A DNA stretch of 8,986 nucleotides from an uncultured Streptomyces sp. (GTDB taxonomy: Bacteria > Actinomycetota > Actinomycetes > Streptomycetales > Streptomycetaceae): assembly GCA_946480485.1 (NCBI GenBank), contig CAMLJW010000201.1:1-8986 (forward strand), written 5' to 3'. The translations under genes and the position numbers were made by a program. The notes below the pieces were generated by a model. The model ran no database searches and was not told where the DNA came from. It was given only the letters and a program-made list of their open reading frames with translations. Shown in pieces: positions 1-5,668 of the stretch (position 1 is its first letter; each line of letters begins with the position of its first letter).

Positions 1-68
1 CAGACACCGAAGCCCAGTTGAGGCATCTCGGCGCCGTTGTTCAGGATGATCGGGGGGACCTTGCTCAC
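1..68 (-). CDS. Aldo/keto reductase, N-terminal fragment (runs off the left edge)
   Basis: Reading leftward from GTG at 68-66, the 22 visible codons give (M)SKVPPIILNNGAEMPQLGFGV, then a partial codon. The segment LNNG.EMPQLGFGV is the first beta-hairpin and strand of the aldo/keto reductase (AKR) TIM barrel, a family of NADPH-dependent oxidoreductases that reduce aldehydes and ketones. The catalytic Asp, Tyr, Lys and His lie beyond the window, so substrate and subgroup cannot be judged. An in-frame ATG at 101-99 would add 11 residues (MNDRRPKDREL). I prefer the GTG because related proteins usually begin close to SKVPPI and an AAGGA lies about 10 bases upstream, whereas the ATG has a purine run directly against it. 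The gene points the same way as the LysR gene upstream, but a 220-bp gap with hairpins separates them, so an operon is doubtful. Confidence 0.82.
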   Translation of the reverse strand, partial: MSKVPPIILNNGAEMPQLGFGV

Positions 69-188
69 GAGCTCTCGATCCTTCGGTCGTCGGTCGTTCA
101 TCCCTTTGGCAACGATCAAGGGCGGCCATGCATTCCTGACACGTACGTATTGCTGCGCCGCGCCGCCGCGCCGCCGCCCCGGCGCGCC

Positions 189-231
189 GCCACCCCGGTG
201 CTTCTCCCGCCGGGGGGCCGGGTGGGGTGGC
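189..231. repeat. GC-rich inverted repeat in the gap between LysR and aldo/keto reductase genes
   Basis: GCCACCCC (189-196) pairs perfectly with GGGGTGGC (224-231). The 27-base interior can fold further (CCCGCC with GGGGGG). The stretch 102-289 is extremely G+C-rich and I find no gene in it. The structure lies downstream of the LysR stop and upstream of the aldo/keto reductase start, so it could help end the LysR transcript. There is no U tract, and base composition alone produces many such pairings. Confidence 0.3.
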
Positions 232-255
232 TTCGAGGGCCCCCGGATCCCCCAC

Positions 256-268
256 GCGGCGGAGCCGC
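256..268 (-). terminator. Short hairpin just after the LysR gene, possible terminator
   Basis: GCGGC (256-260) and GCCGC (264-268) form a five-base-pair stem with a GGA loop, 21 bases beyond the end of the LysR reading frame. Short GC hairpins without a U tract are common after Streptomyces genes and may stop transcription. The stem is short and the call is tentative. Confidence 0.3.
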
Positions 269-289
269 ATGGTGTCACTCACCGCGCCC

Positions 290-1156
290 CTATGGGTCGC
301 GGTGCAGCCGGACCCCGCCCGCCAGGATCCTCGTCGCCAGTGCGTCCGCCGCTCCCTGCGCCGGGGTTCGGCGTCCTCCGTGGACCAGGACGAAGTCGAC
401 CTCGCCGAGTTCGGGGAGATCCGCGCGGTCCGGGACGCGGACGAGCCCCGGCGGGATCAGCCCCCGGGAGTGGGCCATCACGCCGAGACCCGCCCGTGCG
501 GCCGCGATGAGGCCGTTGAGGCTGCCGCTCGTGCAGGCGATGCGCCAGGCCCGCCCCTGTTTCTCCAGGGCCTCCAGGGCGAGGGCGCGGGTGATCCCCG
601 GCGGCGGGTACACGATCAGCGGCACCGGGCGCTCGGGGCTGAGCCGTAGGCGTTCCGCGCCGATCCAGACCAGCTGGTCGTGCCACACCAGTTCGCCGCG
701 CTGGTCCTGCGGGCGGCGCTTGGCCAGTACCAGGTCGAGTTTCCCGTTGGCCAGTCGCTCGTGCAGAGTGCCCGAGAGCTCCACCGTCAGCTCCAGGTCG
801 ACCTCGGGGTGGTCGTGCCGGAAGCCCTCCAGGATCTCGGGGAGCCGGGTCAGTACGAAGTCCTCGGACGCGCCGAAGCGCAGCCGGCCGCGCAGCCGCG
901 TCCCCGTGAAGAACGCCGCTGCCTGCTCGTGCGCCTCCAGGATGCGGCGCGCGAACCCGAGCATCGCCTCGCCGTCCTCCGTGAGCTCCACGGAGTGGGT
1001 GTCCCGCGAGAACAGCTGCCGCCCGGTCGCGGCCTCCAGGCGGCGCACATGCTGGCTGACCGTCGACTGGCGCAGCCCGAGACGCCGCGCGGCCTGCGTG
1101 AAGCTCAGCGTCTGCGCCACGGCCAGGAAGGTACGCAGCTGCGAAGGGGCGTACAC
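290..1156 (-). CDS. LysR-family transcriptional regulator
   Basis: A 288-residue DNA-binding regulator of normal LysR length. Residues 1-60 form the winged helix-turn-helix: LRTFLAVAQTLSFTQAARRLG, then a recognition helix with QSTVSQHVRRLE, then GRQLFSRDTHSVELTEDGE, all typical of the family. A linker helix (about 62-90) follows, then a periplasmic-binding-protein-like effector domain starting near RGRLRFGASE (about 90-288). The effector is not predictable. Translation starts at GTG 1156-1154; upstream in frame there is no other good start before the codons become implausible, and a weak GGA sits about five bases ahead. The gene is divergent from the SBF-like transporter, the usual arrangement for a LysR regulator and the gene it controls. 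A T-N11-A dyad lies 13 bases ahead of its start, consistent with autoregulation. The frame ends in TAG. Confidence 0.93.
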   Translation of the reverse strand: MYAPSQLRTFLAVAQTLSFTQAARRLGLRQSTVSQHVRRLEAATGRQLFSRDTHSVELTEDGEAMLGFARRILEAHEQAAAFFTGTRLRGRLRFGASEDFVLTRLPEILEGFRHDHPEVDLELTVELSGTLHERLANGKLDLVLAKRRPQDQRGELVWHDQLVWIGAERLRLSPERPVPLIVYPPPGITRALALEALEKQGRAWRIACTSGSLNGLIAAARAGLGVMAHSRGLIPPGLVRVPDRADLPELGEVDFVLVHGGRRTPAQGAADALATRILAGGVRLHRDP

Positions 1157-1168
1157 GCGGTCCAGGAT

Positions 1169-1183
1169 ATCGTGATACGCGAT
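1169..1183. promoter_or_regulatory. Putative LysR-type binding box (T-N11-A dyad)
   Basis: ATCG (1169-1172), seven bases, CGAT (1180-1183) is a perfect dyad containing T(1170)-N11-A(1182), the general LysR-type binding motif. It lies 12 bases upstream of the regulator's GTG, between the putative LysR promoter and the start codon, where a bound protein would repress its own gene. The motif is short and degenerate, so chance occurrence is possible. Confidence 0.4.
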
Positions 1184-1196
1184 GACGGTCAGAGCG

Positions 1197-1225
1197 GTAT
1201 GCCTGATTCCCGATCAAGGGTCAAA
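1197..1225 (-). promoter_or_regulatory. Putative promoter of the LysR gene
   Basis: On the minus strand TTGACC (1225-1220) is a good -35 match, followed after 17 bases by CATACC (1202-1197), a poor -10. The spacing suits a vegetative-type promoter reading into the LysR gene about 40 bases on. It overlaps the intergenic region shared with the transporter. The weak -10 keeps this tentative. Confidence 0.35.
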
Positions 1226-1271
1226 GGGTGAGGATGGGGAGGCACGTCCCCGCGCCGAAAACCGACATCAT

Positions 1272-1302
1272 GAGCCGGCTCAGCTAGGCACCGGCTCAGC
1301 TA
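1272..1302. repeat. 12-bp direct repeat pair with embedded palindrome, upstream of the transporter
   Basis: CCGGCTCAGCTA occurs at 1275-1286 and again at 1291-1302, a 16-base period. The first copy overlaps the perfect palindrome GAGCCGGCTC (1272-1281). The pair lies in the LysR/transporter divergent region and is immediately followed by the TACACGAACCG repeats. Confidence 0.75.
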
Positions 1303-1399
1303 CATGAACCGAAATCGGCGCATGAGTGGCCCCAGCGCCCGAACCGCCCCAGTACACGAACCGTCCACCCGTACACGAACCGCCCCAGTACACGAACCG
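1301..1399. repeat. Cluster of TACACGAACCG direct repeats upstream of the transporter
   Basis: GTACACGAACCG occurs exactly three times, at 1352-1363, 1371-1382 and 1388-1399. A one-mismatch relative, TACATGAACCG, is at 1301-1311. Copies one and three sit inside a perfect 23-bp direct repeat (1341-1363 and 1377-1399, period 36). The array ends 18 bases before the transporter's GTG. Read as protein it would be a low-complexity N-terminal extension unlike the family, so I treat it as noncoding. It may be a set of regulator-binding sites or a local duplication. No strong promoter hexamers stand out on the plus strand. Confidence 0.8.
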
Positions 1400-1417
1400 A
1401 CTCAGCGACGGAGCACC

Positions 1418-2455
1418 GTGAAACGCCTGAAGTGGCCGTCCTGGCTTCCGATCGACCCGTACATCCTGCTGCTGCTCGCAACGGTGGGGATCGCGGCGCT
1501 GCTGCCCGCCCGGGGGACGGCGGCCGATGTCGCGTCCGGAGCGTCGACGGGCGCGATCGCTCTTCTCTTCTTCCTGTACGGGGCACGCCTGTCGACCCGT
1601 GAGGCGTGGGACGGCCTGCGCCACTGGAGGCTTCACGTCACGGTCCTGGCCTGCACCTTCGTGGTGTTCCCCCTGCTCGGCCTGGCGGCCCGCGGGCTCG
1701 AACCGGTGTTCCTGAACCACTCGCTCTACATAGGCCTGCTCTTCCTCACCCTGGTGCCCTCGACGGTCCAGTCCTCGATCGCGTTCACGTCCATCGCACG
1801 CGGAAACGTGCCCGCCGCGATCTGCGCGGGCTCGTTCTCCTCCCTCGCCGGCATCGTGATCACCCCGCTTCTCGCGGCGACGCTGCTCCGCAGCACAGGC
1901 GGCGGCTTCTCCGCGGACTCGATGCTCAAGATCGTGCTGCAACTGCTCGTGCCGTTCGTGGCGGGTCAGGTGCTGCGACGCTGGATCGGGGAGTTCATCG
2001 CGCGCCACAAGAAGGTCCTCGGCCTCGTCGACCGCGGCTCGATCCTGTTGGTCGTCTACACCGCGTTCAGCGAGGGCATGGTGCGGGGCATCTGGCACCA
2101 GGTCGGCCTGGTACGGCTGGCCGGCCTGCTGGCGGTCGAGGCGGTGCTGCTCGCCGTGATGCTCACGCTCACCTGGTACGGGTCGAAGGCGCTGCGCTTC
2201 AGCCGCGAGGACCGGATCGCCATCCAGTTCGCCGGGTCGAAGAAGTCCCTGGCGTCCGGTCTGCCCATGGCGAGCGTGCTGTTCGGGGCGCAGGCCTCGT
2301 TGGCCGTGCTGCCGCTGATGCTCTTCCACCAGATGCAGCTCATTGTCTGCGCGGTGATCGCCAAGCGCCGCTCCCGCGACCTGGGGCCGGAGCTCACCCC
2401 GGCCCCGGGCGCGGAGTCACGATGCGAGGTCGGTACAGGGACACGTTCCGACTGA
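1418..2455 (+). CDS. SBF-like (bile acid:sodium symporter superfamily) transporter
   Basis: A 345-residue integral membrane protein of the SBF-like group (PF13593, related to YfeH and SLC10A7), with about ten hydrophobic segments. The first runs from about residue 14 to 30 (DPYILLLLATVGIAALLPA), followed by the family signature ALLFFLYGARLS at about 48-59. VPSTVQSSIAFTSIARGN (about 113-130) and FAGSKKSLASGLPMAS near the C-terminus correspond to the discontinuous, substrate/ion-site helices of this fold. The family is assumed to move organic anions with sodium, but substrates of bacterial SBF-like members are mostly unknown. I chose GTG at 1418 (GGAG four bases upstream). An upstream in-frame ATG at 1304 would add 38 repeat-derived, Arg/Pro-rich residues foreign to the family. 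The hydrophilic tail after about residue 325 is poorly conserved in appearance. It is divergent from the LysR gene, its likely regulator, and convergent with fdhD. Confidence 0.9.
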   Translation: MKRLKWPSWLPIDPYILLLLATVGIAALLPARGTAADVASGASTGAIALLFFLYGARLSTREAWDGLRHWRLHVTVLACTFVVFPLLGLAARGLEPVFLNHSLYIGLLFLTLVPSTVQSSIAFTSIARGNVPAAICAGSFSSLAGIVITPLLAATLLRSTGGGFSADSMLKIVLQLLVPFVAGQVLRRWIGEFIARHKKVLGLVDRGSILLVVYTAFSEGMVRGIWHQVGLVRLAGLLAVEAVLLAVMLTLTWYGSKALRFSREDRIAIQFAGSKKSLASGLPMASVLFGAQASLAVLPLMLFHQMQLIVCAVIAKRRSRDLGPELTPAPGAESRCEVGTGTRSD

Positions 2456-2504
2456 GGTTCTGCCTGCGCCGCGGTCCCGGTCGCGTCCAGCCCTGAGGAG
2501 CCGG

Positions 2505-3359
2505 TCAGCCCTGGGGGGCCCGGGCCCCCAGGGCGATGCGGTGCTCGCCCGTGTACACGTTCATGGAGGCGTCCCGCAGGAAGCCGACGAGGGTCAGGCC
2601 CGCCTCCGCAGCGAGGTCGACCGCCAGGGACGACGGCGCCGAGACCGCGGCCAGGACCGGGATGCCCGCCATCACCGCCTTCTGGGCGAGCTCGAAGGAG
2701 GCCCGGCCCGAGACGAGCAGGACCGTGCGGGAGAGCGGAAGCGTGCCGTTCTGCAGGGCCCGGCCGACCAGCTTGTCGACCGCGTTGTGCCGGCCCACGT
2801 CCTCGCGGATGTCGAGCAGCTCGCCGCCCTCCGTGAACAGGGCCGCCGCGTGCAGACCCCCGGTCCGTTCGAATACCCGCTGGGCCGCGCGCAGCCGGTC
2901 GGGCAGGCACGCGAGCAGTTCCGGTCCGAGCCGGACCGCGGAAGCGTCCCCGTCGTCGATGGCCCACCGCGCCGTCGTACGGACCGCGTCCAGGCTCGCC
3001 TTGCCGCACAGGCCGCAGGACGAGGTCGTGTAGACGTTGCGCTCCAGCGTGATGTCCGGGATCACGACGCCTGGCGCCGTTGTCACGTCCACGACGTTGT
3101 ACGTGTTGGACCCGTCCACCGTCGCACCCACGCAGTACACGATGTTCTGCAACTCGTCGGCCCTGCCCAGCACGCCCTCGCTGACGAGGAAGCCCGCGGC
3201 CAGGGCGAAGTCGTCGCCCGGGGTGCGCATGGTGATCGCGAGCGGCTTGCCGTTCAGCCGGATCTCCAGGGGTTCCTCGGCGACGAGCGTGTCCGGGCGG
3301 GTGGAGACCGCACCGTCCCGGATACGGATCACCTTGCGTCGTTCCGTGACTCGTCCCAT
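2505..3359 (-). CDS. fdhD: Formate dehydrogenase accessory sulfurtransferase FdhD
   Basis: A 284-residue cytoplasmic protein. FdhD takes sulfur from a cysteine desulfurase and passes it to the bis-molybdopterin guanine dinucleotide cofactor, which formate dehydrogenase needs for activity. Visible signatures are EEPLEIRLNGKPLAITMRTPGDD (about 28-50), GFLVSEGV, the CGLC motif (Cys115 and Cys118, matching the CxxC sulfur-carrying pair of E. coli FdhD), GGLHAAALF, EDVGRHNAVDKL, SGRASFELAQKA and APSSLAVDLA. All key residues are present and the length is normal. I start at ATG 3359-3357 (MGRVTERRKV). A longer frame to 3407 only reads the end of the preceding small frame, and GTG at 3350 is a possible alternative because AGGA sits only one base before the ATG but ten bases before that GTG. 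No formate dehydrogenase gene is in the window. The upstream small frame ends seven bases before this start, so the two are probably co-transcribed. The stop overlaps a strong hairpin region. Confidence 0.95.
   Translation of the reverse strand: MGRVTERRKVIRIRDGAVSTRPDTLVAEEPLEIRLNGKPLAITMRTPGDDFALAAGFLVSEGVLGRADELQNIVYCVGATVDGSNTYNVVDVTTAPGVVIPDITLERNVYTTSSCGLCGKASLDAVRTTARWAIDDGDASAVRLGPELLACLPDRLRAAQRVFERTGGLHAAALFTEGGELLDIREDVGRHNAVDKLVGRALQNGTLPLSRTVLLVSGRASFELAQKAVMAGIPVLAAVSAPSSLAVDLAAEAGLTLVGFLRDASMNVYTGEHRIALGARAPQG
2509..2533. terminator. Strong inverted repeat at the convergent fdhD/transporter ends
   Basis: CCCTGGGGG (2509-2517) pairs perfectly with CCCCCAGGG (2525-2533) around a seven-base GCCCGGG loop that can itself pair. 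It covers the last codons of fdhD and lies about 55 bases past the transporter stop, so it could act as a shared bidirectional terminator. No U tract follows on either strand. The same bases also encode the Gly/Ala/Arg/Pro tail of FdhD. Confidence 0.5.
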
Positions 3360-3366
3360 GTCCTGA

Positions 3367-3480
3367 TCAGCCCCGGTTCTGTACGTGCTGGTGGCCGAAA
3401 CGGCCACTTATGCGGAGGTTGGCGTGGGTCACCGGGTGGTCGTGCGGGCACGTGAGGTGCGGGCAGGTGACGTTCACCAT
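3367..3480 (-). CDS. Small Cys/His-rich protein or leader peptide ahead of fdhD
   Basis: A 37-codon frame from ATG 3480 to TGA 3369-3367 gives MVNVTCPHLTCPHDHPVTH, then ANLRISGRFGHQHVQNRG. It contains two Cys-Pro-His units (C6, C11) and seven His in all, so a metal-binding role is imaginable. An AGGA (3491-3488) lies seven bases before the ATG, a good ribosome-binding site, and its stop is seven bases before the fdhD ATG, suggesting coupled translation. Third codon positions are mostly G or C, as in a real Streptomyces gene. I do not recognise the family. Alternatives are a regulatory leader peptide whose Cys codons sense sulfur supply, or a chance frame. A 7-bp hairpin lies inside it. If transcription starts at the promoter proposed just upstream, the GTG second codon could be a leaderless start. 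Confidence 0.5.
   Translation of the reverse strand: MVNVTCPHLTCPHDHPVTHANLRISGRFGHQHVQNRG
3391..3407. repeat. Perfect 7-bp hairpin inside the small frame ahead of fdhD
   Basis: GTGGCCG (3391-3397), AAA, CGGCCAC (3401-3407) is a perfect inverted repeat with a three-base loop, 32 bases ahead of the fdhD start in the same transcript. It could be an attenuator-like structure melted by ribosomes translating the small frame. No U tract follows, so it is not a standard terminator. Confidence 0.6.
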
Positions 3481-3483
3481 CTC

Positions 3484-3512
3484 ATTGTCCTGCACGTGCA
3501 GAGCGAGTCGAA
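3484..3512 (-). promoter_or_regulatory. Putative fdhD promoter with palindromic operator in the spacer
   Basis: On the minus strand TTCGAC (3512-3507) and GACAAT (3489-3484) are separated by exactly 17 bases. The spacer contains CTGCACGTGCAG (3490-3501), a perfect 12-bp palindrome and the typical position for a repressor operator. The -10 matches four of six consensus bases; the -35 is weak. Transcription would begin at about the ATG/GTG of the small frame. The palindrome is certain; its role as operator is inference. Confidence 0.4.
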
Positions 3513-3711
3513 GCTCCGGGTGCCGCCCTCGCGCCCCTGGCCGGACCGGCGGGAGCCGCCGAACGGGGCCTGGAGGTCGCACGTCTGCCTGAGGGCCTTC
3601 CTCGACGGGGCCATGGAGGACGCGCCGCTGCCCCTGCCGAGGGGAGCAGCGATAGCCTGTGCGGCCACACCACGCCGACCGTACCCCGATCCCCTCGCCA
3701 GCAGGATTCCC

Positions 3712-5361
3712 GTGACACACCCAGCAGATCCCCTCCAGCCGAAGCTCGCCCCGCCGCTTTCGCCCGGATCCCCCGGATCCGGGCGCCCTGCTTCCCCCTT
3801 CTGGCGGCATCACCAGGTTCCGCTGGTCGCCACCCTGGCGGCCCTTCCGCTGTACGCGGTGTGGTGGGCGTTCCTGGCCACCGGCGGCGGGGATCTCGCG
3901 GCACAGGAGGCGTGGGCGGGCTTCGCGGCGCGGTACGGCGGGTCGGCGTACAACCTGTCCTGGTACGGCGGGACGCACACCGCCAACTACAGCGTGCTCT
4001 CCCCCTACTTGATGGCAGCGTTCGGGGCGAACACGGTGAGCGTCGTCTCCGGACTGGTGGCCTCCTGGCTGGCTGCGCTGCTCCTGGTCCGCAGTGGGAT
4101 GCGCCGGCCGCTGGGCCCGGCGCTGCTCGCCTCGCTGATGCTGTGGTTCAACGTCGCTGCGGGACGCACGACCTTCGCGCTCGGCGTCGCCCCGGGTCTC
4201 GCTGCCTGCGTGCTGCTGACCGGCGGGCGGCGGGTGGTGCTCGCCTCGGTGTGCTCCGCACTGGCCACGATCGCCTCACCGGTTGCGGGGCTGTTCCTGG
4301 CGGTGGTGGGCGCCGGCTTCCTCGCCGTACGGGACTGGAGGCGGGCCCTCGCCCTGCTGGCGCCGCCCGCGGTCGTCGTCGCCACGACCACGCTGCTGTT
4401 CCCGTACTCCGGCCGGCAGCCGATGCCGTTCGCGCGACTGCTTGTGCCCGTGCTGCTCGGCCTCACCGTCACCGCACTGGCCCCGCGGGCCTGGCGCGTG
4501 GCTCGGTGGGCGGGGGCCGTGTACGCGGTCGGGGTCGTCCTCGTGTATCTCGTCCCCTCGCCGATCGGCACGAACGTCGAGCGGTTCGCGTGGATCTTCG
4601 CGGCGCCCGTGTTGCTCGCGGCCCTGCTCGCCTCACCGGAGGCGGCGCGGTGGCGGCGTAACACCCTCGTCGCGGCGCTGGTGCTGTCCGTCGGCTGGGT
4701 GGTGCCGAAGATGGTCGTCAACCGCCTGGGGGGCGCTCCCGTGCCGGCCTGGGCCGCCGACACCCAGGGCGTCGTACGCGCCCTGAAAGGGCTCGGCGCG
4801 GACCGCACCCGGGTGGAGGCCGTCCCCGCCGATGACCACCGCGAGTCGTCCCTCCTCGCCCCGTACGTCAACCTGGCCCGCGGCTACAACACCCAACTCG
4901 ACCTGGAACGCGGCCCCCTTTTCTACGACGGCACCTTCTCGGCGGCCCACTACCGGGCCTGGCTCGACCGCTGGGCCGTCGGCCTGGTCGTCCTGCCCTC
5001 CGCCGAACCGGACCGGTACGCCAGGGACGAGGCCCGGCTGGTGCGCGAACACCGGCCCGCCTGGCTGGAGCCGGTGTGGCACGACGCCCACTGGCAGGTC
5101 TACCGTGTGCGCGACGCCGTCCCCCTGGTCTCACCGCCCGCCACGGTGGTGCGCACGGGCGGAGCCGCGATGGACGTCCGCATGCCGCGGCCCGGCACGA
5201 CGACCGTCCGTATCGCGTACTCACCCTGGCTGCACACCGACGGCGCCTGCCTCACCCGGGACGGCGAGTTCACCCGGCTGACCGCGACCGCGCCGGGCGA
5301 GTACCGGATCGGCTCGGAATACGTCGGAATACGGTCGCTCACCACGGGCGCGAGATGCTGA
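3712..5361 (+). CDS. Polytopic membrane protein, GT-C glycosyltransferase-like architecture
   Basis: A 549-residue membrane protein. After a Pro-rich cytoplasmic N-terminus (1-34), the first membrane helix is at about 36-56, followed by an external loop GGGDLAAQEAWAGFAARYGGSAYNLSWYGGTHTANYS (about 58-94). About nine more helices follow up to about residue 337. The last ~210 residues (340-549) are hydrophilic and probably outside the membrane. An acidic first loop (Asp61, Glu66) and a C-terminal external domain resemble GT-C enzymes, which use polyprenyl-phosphate sugars in cell-envelope glycosylation. That is inference only; automated pipelines may call such proteins transporters. The start is GTG 3712 with AGGA five bases upstream. 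The frame is open back to 3385, but that 109-residue stretch is polar and Arg/Pro-rich with no family character, and it overlaps the fdhD regulatory region. Neighbours give no pathway. Confidence 0.82.
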   Translation: MTHPADPLQPKLAPPLSPGSPGSGRPASPFWRHHQVPLVATLAALPLYAVWWAFLATGGGDLAAQEAWAGFAARYGGSAYNLSWYGGTHTANYSVLSPYLMAAFGANTVSVVSGLVASWLAALLLVRSGMRRPLGPALLASLMLWFNVAAGRTTFALGVAPGLAACVLLTGGRRVVLASVCSALATIASPVAGLFLAVVGAGFLAVRDWRRALALLAPPAVVVATTTLLFPYSGRQPMPFARLLVPVLLGLTVTALAPRAWRVARWAGAVYAVGVVLVYLVPSPIGTNVERFAWIFAAPVLLAALLASPEAARWRRNTLVAALVLSVGWVVPKMVVNRLGGAPVPAWAADTQGVVRALKGLGADRTRVEAVPADDHRESSLLAPYVNLARGYNTQLDLERGPLFYDGTFSAAHYRAWLDRWAVGLVVLPSAEPDRYARDEARLVREHRPAWLEPVWHDAHWQVYRVRDAVPLVSPPATVVRTGGAAMDVRMPRPGTTTVRIAYSPWLHTDGACLTRDGEFTRLTATAPGEYRIGSEYVGIRSLTTGARC

Positions 5362-5668
5362 CCTGCCCCATGGCGTGGCGCTCCGCCGTCTGCGACCCGA
5401 CCTGCGGCCAACCGCCACAACGGTTCGGGATGGCGCCCTGACCCGCGCCCGGTGGGGCCGGCCGCGGGCAGCGCCACGGTCGGCTGCGCCCACCCCGGAC
5501 GGCAGTCATCAGCGTGGTCACGGCAGGCAGCGTAAGTGCTCGGGCGTCGGTGGGAGTGACCGAAGCCGACAAGCCTGACACGCCTTTCCTGTGGCTTCAC
5601 CTGTTCTCGTACCCGTGAGTACCTGATCAGACTGGTGGGTCCGCACCCAGCAACGAGGGGGACCGCCC
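5362..5668. other. 307-bp gap between membrane protein and KAS III genes
   Basis: I see no convincing gene here; the open frames are short, without ribosome-binding sites or family character. It holds a possible terminator for the upstream gene (5466-5491), an 8-bp palindrome CTGATCAG (5623-5630) ahead of the KAS III gene, and the KAS III ribosome-binding site (AGGGGGA at 5656-5662). The KAS III promoter presumably lies here, but no pair of hexamers with proper spacing is persuasive. Confidence 0.6.
5466..5491 (+). terminator. Possible terminator hairpin after the membrane protein gene
   Basis: GGGCAGC (5466-5472) pairs with GCTGC-G-CCC (5483-5491), with one bulged G and a ten-base loop. GGTGGG (5451-5456) competes for the same 3' side (CCCACC, 5489-5494). 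It lies about 105 bases after the stop. There is no U tract, so confidence is low. Confidence 0.3.

Noticed and set aside
18..1175. Long rightward open frame of 385 codons opposite the LysR gene
   Set aside because: Composition is Arg/Ser/Pro-rich with no family character; it is the expected antisense artefact of a high-GC gene.
1304..1417. N-terminal extension of the transporter from ATG 1304
   Set aside because: The 38 residues are translated direct repeats, contain no family sequence, and a GTG with GGAG upstream sits at the natural start.
1280..2329. Leftward 349-codon frame opposite the transporter
   Set aside because: Gln/His/Arg/Glu-rich low-complexity translation; the plus strand carries a clear membrane transporter.
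3385..3711. N-terminal extension of the membrane protein from 3385
   Set aside because: It would overlap the fdhD control region and the small frame, is polar and Arg/Pro-rich, and GTG 3712 has a well-placed AGGA.
5375..5578. Small rightward frame of 67 codons in the gap before KAS III
   Set aside because: No ribosome-binding site and an Arg/Ala/Thr-rich translation typical of noncoding high-GC DNA.
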